From Corynebacterium aurimucosum ATCC 700975 (GTDB taxonomy: Bacteria > Actinomycetota > Actinomycetes > Mycobacteriales > Mycobacteriaceae), in contig NZ_VDTC01000005.1 of NCBI RefSeq assembly GCF_007672725.1, forward strand, positions 1 through 64,000: 64,000 nucleotides of DNA. Reading direction: 5' to 3'. Made by a program: the position numbers and the translations under genes. The notes beneath the pieces were generated by a model that worked only from the letters and a program-made list of their open reading frames with translations, searched no databases and was not told the DNA's origin. This document shows positions 53,052 through 60,207 of the stretch, in pieces (within the stretch, counting starts at the first letter, position 1; each line of letters opens with the position of its first letter).

Positions 53052-53927
53052 ATGAACCCCACCGCACTGTCCACAGCAATTAGCGCCACCTCCGCCCTGG
53101 TGGAGCGCCTCAAGGAACGCCGCGATGAAAAGGCTCGCGAGGCCTACTCCGTCCTGGAGACCGCCGCCGCCCGCATGGAAGAGCGCGATGGCGAGTGGTT
53201 CCCGGAGGCACGCCGCGAAGCCGGTGCCGTGACCAAGGCCGCGCATGCCCGCCTCGAGCGCACCCTCGAACAGCTCAAGGAGCGCAGCGAAGAGGCCACC
53301 GAGAAGCTCTCCGCTGCCGCCGCAGACGCCCAGGACAAGGCCACCAAGAAGTGGGAGAAGACCCAGAAGCAGGCTGAAAAGAAGGCCACCAAGGCCCGCA
53401 AGCAGGCCAAGAAGAAGGCTTCCAAGGCTGAGAAGAAGGCACAGAAGCAAAGCGCCCAGCTGCAGAAGAAGGCCCGCGCCATCAGCGGCAAGGATAAGAA
53501 GAAGGGCTCGAAGATCTGGCTGATCTCCGCGCTGGTTGCCGCCATTGCTGCCATCGGCGGTGGCATCTACTACTTCTTCACCCAGAAGAAGGAGAAGGAA
53601 TCCGCCGTCCCGCCGCGCGTTGAGGACTTCTCTTCCCCGTCCGCACCGCAGGGTTCCACCTTGGTCTACACCTCCACCACCGAGGATGACGCCAAGAAGG
53701 AGTCCGACTTGGCCGAGGAAGGCGTCGTCGAGCGCGATGAAGAGCTGCTGGGTTCCCTCGATGAGCAGCTGGCCAAGCACCGCGAGGAAGAAACCGCCAT
53801 CCAGGACGCCGTCGAGACCGAGATCGAGGTCAGCAACGCCGACAAGAAGGATGCCGACACCTCCCGCATCACCGATGATCACGAGTCCGAGGGCAAGCAC
53901 CGCCTCCAGACCGAGGACGAGAACTAA
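53052..53927 (+). CDS. Lys/Ala/Glu-rich coiled-coil membrane protein
   Basis: 291 residues. Residues 20-150 are a long charged helix with many AKK/EKK repeats, probably a coiled coil. A single membrane segment follows near 157-174 (WLISALVAAIAAIGGGIYYFF), then an acidic C-terminal tail. The basic half is likely cytoplasmic and could touch nucleic acid or membrane. The locus matches where mycobacteria carry cwsA, but I see no sequence reason to call it that. Ribosome site AAAGGAG precedes ATG 53052. Function unknown. Confidence 0.72.
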   Translation: MNPTALSTAISATSALVERLKERRDEKAREAYSVLETAAARMEERDGEWFPEARREAGAVTKAAHARLERTLEQLKERSEEATEKLSAAAADAQDKATKKWEKTQKQAEKKATKARKQAKKKASKAEKKAQKQSAQLQKKARAISGKDKKKGSKIWLISALVAAIAAIGGGIYYFFTQKKEKESAVPPRVEDFSSPSAPQGSTLVYTSTTEDDAKKESDLAEEGVVERDEELLGSLDEQLAKHREEETAIQDAVETEIEVSNADKKDADTSRITDDHESEGKHRLQTEDEN

Positions 53928-53945
53928 CCCCCCCAACCTTGGGGG
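53928..53945 (+). terminator. Hairpin after the coiled-coil gene
   Basis: CCCCCA/TGGGGG stem (53930-53935 with 53940-53945) directly after the stop codon. The following sequence has only a short T run, so termination is plausible but weak. Confidence 0.5.
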
Positions 53946-54040
53946 TGCGCATTTCGTTGCCTTGATCTCACTGCGTTGCCCCCGCGCGCCCGACCTGCTT
54001 GAATTGAAGGCTAATCGGCATCGATCCTCAAAGATCGGTG

Positions 54041-54062
54041 CCCGCGCGCTGTTTTGCGCGGG
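54041..54062 (+). promoter_or_regulatory. Hairpin in the leader of the small gene at 54096
   Basis: CCCGCGC/GCGCGGG with a T-rich loop lies 34 bases before the start codon. It might regulate translation or stabilise the transcript. Confidence 0.4.
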
Positions 54063-54095
54063 AAGCCCTATCAACAGCAGGCAAGGAGATCAGGC

Positions 54096-54299
54096 ATGAG
54101 CTTTGAGTCGCTCGTAGTCAAGCTCAAGAGCGGGGAGACCTTTTATTTCCCCGCAGGTGCCGTGAGCGGCGATCCGTCCACCCGCGTGGATAACCTGCGC
54201 TTTGCCATTGAAAACGGCACGCAGTTTAACTCCGTCGATGATTATGGAGTCGACCGCGAGTTCAACGGCTATGACGTGGAGAACTACCACCTGGCTTAA
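54096..54299 (+). CDS. Small conserved-looking protein, unknown function
   Basis: 67 residues, acidic, with no membrane segment. SLVVKLKSGETFYFPAGAVSGD suggests a beta-rich fold, followed by a Tyr/Asp/Asn-rich end (SVDDYGVDREFNGYDVENYHLA). A strong ribosome site (AAGGAG) lies 7 bases before ATG 54096, which supports translation. I do not recognise a family. It stands between the coiled-coil protein gene and the ABC exporter genes, all on the plus strand. Confidence 0.65.
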   Translation: MSFESLVVKLKSGETFYFPAGAVSGDPSTRVDNLRFAIENGTQFNSVDDYGVDREFNGYDVENYHLA

Positions 54300-54371
54300 T
54301 TCCCCACAGTGAGTCATCGATCGTAATCTGAATCACTCATCCATCCTTTTTGCGCTATAGGATGAGTCTTT

Positions 54372-55946
54372 ATGACTCACTATCCACGCATGCGGACGTG
54401 GTCGTGGTATCTCCCCGATGAGCCACCTACCGACGAGGTTTCCCTCACCGAGACCACCAACTTCTCCCGCCCAGCTAAAGCCACGTGGCGTCTGCTCGGC
54501 GCCCAGCGCACCGGCGTTATCGGCATCTTCGTTGCCACCCTCATCAACGCGCCGCTGGGCGCGTTGGTCTCCGTTATCATCGGCCAGACCACGCAGTATG
54601 CCTTCTCCGAGCCCTCCTGGCGCACCGTAGCGCTGCCGCTTGCGGCCACGGCGATCCTCCTCTTCATCGCCTATATCTGCGAGGCCACGGCGGATGCTTT
54701 CACAGACTTATCCCAAGCACGCACCACTCATACGCTGCGCCTAAACCTTCTGGATAAGTTGCTGGACGCTTCCACCGCAGGCATTAGCCCCGGCCGGCTG
54801 CTCAACACGATGGATGAGGATTCGCACTACATCGGCCAACTCAAGCAGATCCTCAACTTCCCACTGGTCATGGTGGGCTACCTCTTGGGCGCGGTGGTCA
54901 GCCTGGCCCCGATTTCCTGGCAGGTCTCAGCTGTGCTGCTGGTTGGCGCACTCGCCACCGCGCTGGCCTCCTGGGCCACCACGAAGCCGCTGACGAGGAT
55001 CGCCGCGCGCCGCCGCCAGTTGGAGAACACCGCGCTTTCACTCGCCACGGACTTCGCTCAAGGCTCCCGGGTCATCAAAGGCCTCGGCGCCAAGGACATC
55101 GCGCGCCAACGTTTTTCCGACGCCGCCCAGAACTCCTTGGGTGCCATGCTCCGCGAGGCCAAGCTGTCCTCCCTCATGGCCTGGCTGCGCCAGATGGTTC
55201 CCGCGTCCTTTGCCGTGGGCATTCTTGCCTGGACCTCCTGGGAAACCTTCGAGGGCCGCATCGCCCCCGGCGGGATGATGGCGATCACCATGCTCGTCCC
55301 GCCCGCGCTCACCGCGCTGGGTGTGTCTCTCGGCCTGCTCACGGAGAACTGGGCGCGGGCGCGTGCCTCCGTGGAGCGCGTCGGCGAGCTACTCGGTCAG
55401 CTTTCTTCCAACACCACCGAAACCGCCGGCACGCCGATTGACCTCTCCCCCGGCTTGCACGTGTGGATGCCTATCAGCACAAAGGGGCGCAGCACCGTGG
55501 ACTCTTGGGTGCGCTACCTCCATGAGCACGGTGCCTTGTGCCCGCCCCACCGCATCTCCGTGTTGGAGGGCACCCTGCAGGACAACGTCGATCCGCTGCG
55601 AAGTGCTAGCGCTACGCAGCTTCACGACGCCCTCCACGCCTCCGCCTGCGAGGATATTGTTATCCGCCTCGGTGGGCTTGGTCCCAACGGCGAGCTGCCC
55701 ACCGCGCCCATCGGTGAGGCGGGCCTCAACCTCTCCGGCGGCCAGCGCCAGCGCGTCGCGCTTGCCCGCGCGCTCTCTGTGGACCCGGAAGTTCTCGTGC
55801 TGGACAACCCCACGACGGGGCTGGATTCGTTGACCCTGGCGGACGTCGCCAAGCGCGTGCGTGAACTGCGCGCCGGCAAGACCACCGTGATCATTACATC
55901 CGCCTCCACGTGGGCCGCCAACGCCGATGAGGTGGTGGAGCTATGA
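54372..55946 (+). CDS. ABC exporter half-transporter with degenerate ATP site (subunit A)
   Basis: 524 residues: an N-terminal six-helix exporter domain, then a nucleotide-binding domain with lost catalytic residues. The Walker A position reads PISTKGRST (Lys replaced by Arg, glycines lost), Walker B is VLVLDNPTTG (catalytic Glu replaced by Asn) and the switch His is missing (IITSASTW). The signature LSGGQRQR is intact. This is the pattern of the non-catalytic half of a heterodimeric exporter. It overlaps subunit B by 4 bases. Substrate unknown. Confidence 0.87.
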   Translation: MTHYPRMRTWSWYLPDEPPTDEVSLTETTNFSRPAKATWRLLGAQRTGVIGIFVATLINAPLGALVSVIIGQTTQYAFSEPSWRTVALPLAATAILLFIAYICEATADAFTDLSQARTTHTLRLNLLDKLLDASTAGISPGRLLNTMDEDSHYIGQLKQILNFPLVMVGYLLGAVVSLAPISWQVSAVLLVGALATALASWATTKPLTRIAARRRQLENTALSLATDFAQGSRVIKGLGAKDIARQRFSDAAQNSLGAMLREAKLSSLMAWLRQMVPASFAVGILAWTSWETFEGRIAPGGMMAITMLVPPALTALGVSLGLLTENWARARASVERVGELLGQLSSNTTETAGTPIDLSPGLHVWMPISTKGRSTVDSWVRYLHEHGALCPPHRISVLEGTLQDNVDPLRSASATQLHDALHASACEDIVIRLGGLGPNGELPTAPIGEAGLNLSGGQRQRVALARALSVDPEVLVLDNPTTGLDSLTLADVAKRVRELRAGKTTVIITSASTWAANADEVVEL

Positions 55947-57736
55947 GCCAGCAGGATCGCGCGGATGCCCTTGCACCTGCCTCCCCGCGGGAGTGTCTCC
56001 GTTTTCTGAAGACCCTGCCCAGTGCACCCAGCCGGCTTGGCATTGCCCTTTTCTTCGGCCTGTTTACCGTTACGGTCATCATGATGAACCTGGTCTCCCA
56101 GGTGCTTGGCCGCGTCGTGGACATCATCCAGGGCGTGGAGATCCCCATCCTTGGCACGGGGCGCGCAGCCATGGTGGGCGCGCTGGTTATTATCGCCGTG
56201 GGCTACCTCGTGGAGGTCACCGGCCGCACCGTGGGCCGCTACCTGGTTACCTCAACTACCCGCCGGCTCTCGGTAGATCTGCGCACCTCAGCGCTGGATT
56301 CCACCCTCGGCGCCCCCGTGCCCGCCGTGATGGAATTGGGCACCGGTAACATCATCACGCGCCTATCCAAGGACATCGACACCGTGGTCATGACCATCTC
56401 CATGATGGGTGACCGCCTCGTGCTCACGCTCTTCATGCTGCCGCTGACCGCGCTCATGATGATCTTCATTCACCCCGCTTATGCGCTGCTCTTCATAGCG
56501 GTGAGTTGTCTGCTCTACCCCTTCATCCGCGGCACCATGCGGGATATCCCCGCCGTGGCCAACGAGGTGTCCTCGGTGGAGGCCTACCGCAATAACGTCC
56601 TGCTGGACACGATTCGTGCTTTGGAGACCCTCCGCCAGTTCTCCCTGAAGGACTGGGCGCATGCACGCATGGAGCGCTATTCCTGGGACACGGTGCAGGC
56701 CTGGGGTGACAAGGTTCCGCTGATCAACCGCATCCTGGGCCAAGGCGCCCTGGCCTTCGCAGTGTTGCTCTTGGGATCGGTCCTCATGTCCGTGCCGATG
56801 GTGATGTGGGAATGGCTGACCCCCGGTGAGGCCACCGCCGCCGTGCTGCTGGTCATGCGGTTGGAGATCCACGTGTTCAACATCCTCTTCTTCGCCGGCG
56901 AAATCCAGCATTCCGTGACGTCTCTCGGCCGCGCGGTGGCCCTGGCCACCCTGGAGAGCAGCGCTGGTACGAAGGAGCTCAAGGACACGCCCCGGCTAAC
57001 AGCCGCCCCCGCCATCACCATCGAGCACCTTTCCTACGCCTACCCCGGCGGGGCACGCGTGCTTGATGACGTCTCCCTGACCCTCACCGCCGGCACCACC
57101 ACCGCCCTGGTGGGTACCTCCGGTGCGGGTAAGTCCACGCTCGCCGCCCTCGTGGCGGGCCTGCAGTACCCTACGGAGGGAACAATCAGCCTCGATGGCA
57201 TCGATACCGCCACCGTGCCAAATACCTGGATTACCGAGCACGTCGCGCTCATTACCCAAGAAGTGCATCTTTTTTCTGGTTCGCTGCGCGAGGACCTGCT
57301 CCTGGCCAAACCCGACGCCAGCGATGAGGAGCTGTGGCAGGCTCTCAACACCGTGGGCTTGGATGAGCATTCGCGGTGGCTGCCCCAAGGCCTCGATACG
57401 CTCATTGGTGCGGGCAACGAGGAAATTGGCGCTGAAGCCGAGCAACAGCTTTCCCTGGCCCGCATGATCCTGCGCCAGCCGCCGGTGCTCATCATGGATG
57501 AGGCCACCTCCGAAGCCGGCTCCGAGCACGCCAAGGTACTCGAAAGCGCCGCCAAGGCAGTCACCAAGGGGCGCACCGCGCTCGTCGTTGCCCACCGCCT
57601 AGACCAGGCCCGCGAGGCCGACCGCATCATCGTGATGGAACAGGGTCAGATCGTTGAGGATGGCACCCACGCCGAGCTGATGGACCTCGGCGGGCGCTAT
57701 GCCTCGGCCTATTCCCAATGGGAGCACGGCTCATAG
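55943..57736 (+). CDS. ABC exporter half-transporter with active ATP site (subunit B)
   Basis: 597 residues: a six-helix membrane domain and a nucleotide-binding domain. Walker A GTSGAGKST (near 391), Walker B VLIMDEATS (near 515) and the switch His in VVAHRLDQA are intact. The signature is degenerate (GAEAEQQLS instead of LSGGQ). Paired with subunit A this gives one competent and one degenerate ATP site, as in TM287/288- or TAP-like exporters. Translation is coupled to subunit A. Confidence 0.88.
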   Translation: MSQQDRADALAPASPRECLRFLKTLPSAPSRLGIALFFGLFTVTVIMMNLVSQVLGRVVDIIQGVEIPILGTGRAAMVGALVIIAVGYLVEVTGRTVGRYLVTSTTRRLSVDLRTSALDSTLGAPVPAVMELGTGNIITRLSKDIDTVVMTISMMGDRLVLTLFMLPLTALMMIFIHPAYALLFIAVSCLLYPFIRGTMRDIPAVANEVSSVEAYRNNVLLDTIRALETLRQFSLKDWAHARMERYSWDTVQAWGDKVPLINRILGQGALAFAVLLLGSVLMSVPMVMWEWLTPGEATAAVLLVMRLEIHVFNILFFAGEIQHSVTSLGRAVALATLESSAGTKELKDTPRLTAAPAITIEHLSYAYPGGARVLDDVSLTLTAGTTTALVGTSGAGKSTLAALVAGLQYPTEGTISLDGIDTATVPNTWITEHVALITQEVHLFSGSLREDLLLAKPDASDEELWQALNTVGLDEHSRWLPQGLDTLIGAGNEEIGAEAEQQLSLARMILRQPPVLIMDEATSEAGSEHAKVLESAAKAVTKGRTALVVAHRLDQAREADRIIVMEQGQIVEDGTHAELMDLGGRYASAYSQWEHGS

Positions 57737-57758
57737 GTGGTGCACGCCGCGTCCTACC

Positions 57759-58250
57759 ATGGAAACTATGCATCTTCTTTCCCTCACCGAAGCTGACCGC
57801 ACCTACCTGGCCCGCATCAATTTCCTCGCCGATACCTTCGGCGATGAGCACAAGGAACTCCCCGCGGGCTTCGAGGAAGGTTTTGATTATTACCTCGGCG
57901 GTTGGGAGCCTTCCCGCGGAGGTTTCATCGCCTGGGAGGGCCACGTCCCTGCCGGTGGCGTGTGGCTGAACTGGGGAACGGCGCAGCGCCATGGTTTCGG
58001 CCACGTTATTGAAGGCATCCCGGAGCTCGCGCTAGCTGTGGAACCTCGCTTCCGCAGCCAAGGAGTGGGCACCATGCTTATCGACGCCGCCACCGAACTC
58101 GCCCACGAGATGGGCGCCCCAGGCATCTCGCTGTCGGTGGCTAAAGATAATGACCGCGCCCACCGCCTTTACCTGCACCTTGGCTTTGAGCCGGTGAGCG
58201 AGAGAAGCGGGCACATCGTCCTGGTCAAGCGCTTCAAGGATGCCGACTAA
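57759..58250 (+). CDS. GNAT family N-acetyltransferase
   Basis: 163 residues of the GNAT fold. The acetyl-CoA binding strand and P-loop are LALAVEPRFRSQGVGTMLIDAATELAHEMG, followed by SLSVAKDNDRAHRLYLHLGFEPV, the usual ending. The acceptor is unknown. It starts 22 bases after the exporter gene; ATG 57759 or 57768 are both possible. Followed by a strong hairpin. Confidence 0.88.
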   Translation: METMHLLSLTEADRTYLARINFLADTFGDEHKELPAGFEEGFDYYLGGWEPSRGGFIAWEGHVPAGGVWLNWGTAQRHGFGHVIEGIPELALAVEPRFRSQGVGTMLIDAATELAHEMGAPGISLSVAKDNDRAHRLYLHLGFEPVSERSGHIVLVKRFKDAD

Positions 58251-58267
58251 GTTAAGCGAAAAGCTAA

Positions 58268-58292
58268 AGGGCGCTCACTGTGTGAGCGCCCT
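58268..58292 (-). terminator. Terminator between the GNAT gene and tRNA-Ala
   Basis: Perfect 11-bp stem AGGGCGCTCAC/GTGAGCGCCCT with a 3-base loop. On the minus strand it follows tRNA-Ala and is trailed by TTTAGCTTTT, so it mainly terminates the tRNA; it may also stop the GNAT transcript. Confidence 0.8.
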
Positions 58293-58293
58293 G

Positions 58294-58366
58294 TGGAGCA
58301 TAGGGGAATCGAACCCCTGACCTTTGCATTGCGAACGCAACGCTCTACCAACTGAGCTAATGCCCC
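58294..58366 (-). tRNA. tRNA-Ala (CGC)
   Basis: 73 bases. Acceptor GGGGCAT/ATGCTCC with discriminator A, D-arm AGCTCAGTTGGTAGAGC, anticodon loop TTCGCAA giving anticodon CGC for GCG codons, and T-arm with GGTTCGATTCC. CCA is not encoded. Near-identical acceptor arm to tRNA-Ala(TGC) at 59611. Confidence 0.93.
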
Positions 58367-58537
58367 AATACCTGTAGAGCGTACTCCTCTCGGTAAAAGC
58401 AACGAAATCACCCCTATTACGGGCCTAGCGAAACCTCAGGAGTTAACTTCTTTCACTCTAGTTGCGTGTCACTAGGGATAATCCACCTTCACCGGACAGA
58501 CAATAAAGCGTCTTAAGAAAGTCTGTGGAAGGTTGTC

Positions 58538-59416
58538 ATGCGCCGAAAAAGTGTTCTTGTCCGCTCCCTCATCGCCCTTGCAGCAGCCACGGCCCTGCCT
58601 GGCGCCGCTGCTGCCGTGGAGCTTCCCCAGCCGGTGATTCAACAGCCGACGTTGCCACAGCTCCCCGACGTCCAGAAGGACCTTAAACAGCTGGAACAGG
58701 ACGCCTACGACGCTCTTCCCAAGGAGCTGCAGAACAATCCCGTGTTTGCCGGCTCCTCGCGGCCCGCTCAGAAGCCCGCGCCGACCGGCAAACAGCAGTC
58801 GCAGTCGGTTGCTGATGCCACCTGCTCCAACTGCGTGGCCATCACCTATGACGATGGCCCCGGCGAGTTGACCGCTCAGCTCCTCGACACCCTGAAGGCC
58901 AAGGACGCCCACGCCAGCTTCATGGTCTTGGCTCCCAGTGCCACCGCGCACCCGGATCTGCTGCGCCGTATGAAGGCTGAGGGCCACACCGTGGGAAACC
59001 ACACCGCATCCCACCGCGAGCTCAACAAGCTCTCCCCCAGCGACGTGGACGGCGAGATCAAGGCCGGGGCCGCGGCAATCAAGGCAGCAACGGGTGAGAA
59101 CCCGCGGTGGATGCGTCCCCCGTACGGTGCCACCAACGGCACCGTGGACGCCGCTGCGAAGGCTAATGGCCAGGCACAGGCCCTGTGGTCCGTCGACACC
59201 GTGGATTGGAAGGACCGCAATTCCGAGCACGTCTGTGAGGCCGCAGTCAGCGGGGCGCAGCCCGGCTCCATCGTCCTCATGCACGACATTCACGCCACAA
59301 CCGTAGGGGCCGCAGACTGCGTCATCGACGGCCTGCGCGCGAAGGGCCTGGAACCGGTGAGCCTCGACCGCCTCATCCCCAATCCGCAGGCGGGAAAGCA
59401 ATACCTCACCCGCTAG
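58538..59416 (+). CDS. Secreted polysaccharide deacetylase (NodB family)
   Basis: 292 residues with a Sec signal peptide (cut near AAA-V), a Pro/Gln-rich linker and a NodB domain. Catalytic motifs are TYDDGP (near 105), the metal pair in GNHTASHREL, RPPYGATNG, DTVDWKDR and LMHDIHA, all intact. It should remove acetyl groups from peptidoglycan or another wall glycan, as in lysozyme resistance. The start ATG 58538 opens the signal peptide. Flanked by two tRNA-Ala genes that face the other way. Confidence 0.9.
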   Translation: MRRKSVLVRSLIALAAATALPGAAAAVELPQPVIQQPTLPQLPDVQKDLKQLEQDAYDALPKELQNNPVFAGSSRPAQKPAPTGKQQSQSVADATCSNCVAITYDDGPGELTAQLLDTLKAKDAHASFMVLAPSATAHPDLLRRMKAEGHTVGNHTASHRELNKLSPSDVDGEIKAGAAAIKAATGENPRWMRPPYGATNGTVDAAAKANGQAQALWSVDTVDWKDRNSEHVCEAAVSGAQPGSIVLMHDIHATTVGAADCVIDGLRAKGLEPVSLDRLIPNPQAGKQYLTR

Positions 59417-59435
59417 CGCACAGCAGCCTGTTCTG

Positions 59436-59529
59436 GGACCAAACTAAAGGCACCTTATGCAGATTTCCGTATCCATCTACCTGGTGTTTTCGGGTCGGAG
59501 GTCTCCATATGGTGCCTTTAGTTTGGTCC
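59436..59529. repeat. 94-bp long inverted repeat
   Basis: Arms 59436-59459 and 59506-59529 pair over 24 positions with one mismatch. The outer 19 (GGACCAAACTAAAGGCACC and its complement) are perfect. The 46-base centre contains no gene. It starts 20 bases after the deacetylase stop and could end that transcript, but it is much longer than a normal terminator and lacks a T run. It may be a miniature mobile element or encode a structured RNA. Confidence 0.75.
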
Positions 59530-59610
59530 TTTAACCCGCCCCTGTGTGACCAGTTTGGCCGAACGCGAAAAGCGCCCAGCGTTTCCGCCGGGCGCCTTCC
59601 ACTTATGCTG

Positions 59611-59683
59611 TGGAGCATAGGAGAATCGAACTCCTGACCTTCTGCTTGCAAAGCAGATGCTCTACCAATTGAGCTAATGCCCC
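59611..59683 (-). tRNA. tRNA-Ala (TGC)
   Basis: 73 bases with acceptor GGGGCAT/ATGCTCC, anticodon loop TTTGCAA giving anticodon TGC and T-arm GAGTTCGATTCTC. CCA not encoded. It lies 9 bases from tRNA-Ile, the standard Ile-Ala pair near gyrA. Confidence 0.95.
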
Positions 59684-59692
59684 ATTGTTCCG

Positions 59693-59769
59693 TGGTGGGC
59701 CTAGCTGGAATCGAACCAGCGACCTCATCGTTATCAGCGATGCGCTCTAACCGACTGAGCTATAGGCCC
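59693..59769 (-). tRNA. tRNA-Ile (GAT)
   Basis: A 74-base tRNA body (59696-59769) plus an encoded CCA (59693-59695). Acceptor GGGCCTA/TAGGCCC, anticodon loop CTGATAA giving GAT. Transcribed first in the Ile-Ala pair. Confidence 0.95.
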
Positions 59770-59856
59770 TTGACCGGAACGAGTAGTTACTCTACATAGG
59801 ACCGGCGATCTATTACAAATCGCCTGGTCATATGTAGTTTTTCTCGGTGATATTCG

Positions 59857-60204
59857 CTAGTTATGCGGTTCGTCTTGGAGGCGAATCTTGAATCCACCGA
59901 AGACGTCCACGATGGCGTTGTAGATCACCGCCAGAAGCGGCGCCAGGATGGTCATCAGCACAGCGATGATGGCACCAAACAGTGCGGCCGCGGAGACGAC
60001 CAACCCGAAGGAGACCTCAAAGCCGCCGCCAACACCGCCGACGAGGCTATTGAAGGAATCCCAGATGCCCGCCTGGTCAAGGCCGAGATACAACAGGCAC
60101 ACGGCGATGATCCAGGCGACGAGGCCGACGAGGGACATGGCCAAGCCAACGCGGAACGCCGACATGGGCGAAATCCGGGCTAGGTGAAGCTCTCGTCCAA
60201 TCAT
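59857..60204 (-). CDS. DUF3566 membrane protein
   Basis: 115 residues with two membrane segments (about 20-42 and 66-98), followed by a short end. DUF3566 proteins directly follow gyrA throughout Corynebacteriales; the ending NAIVDVFGGFKIRLQDE is characteristic. Related mycobacterial proteins are thought to affect growth or cell shape, but the role is not settled. Its ATG lies 3 bases after the gyrA stop, with GAGGAG inside the gyrA end as ribosome site. Confidence 0.92.
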   Translation of the reverse strand: MIGRELHLARISPMSAFRVGLAMSLVGLVAWIIAVCLLYLGLDQAGIWDSFNSLVGGVGGGFEVSFGLVVSAAALFGAIIAVLMTILAPLLAVIYNAIVDVFGGFKIRLQDEPHN

Positions 60205-60207
60205 GGG

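Noticed and set aside
53052..53927. CwsA, based on position near ppiA and crgA
   Set aside because: The membrane segment is central and the long basic coiled coil does not resemble CwsA; position alone is not enough.
52695..54074. 459-residue open frame on the minus strand
   Set aside because: Antisense to the coiled-coil gene at 53052; its Leu/Gly-rich low-complexity stretch is the complement of Lys/Ala/Glu codons. The plus-strand gene has a good ribosome site.
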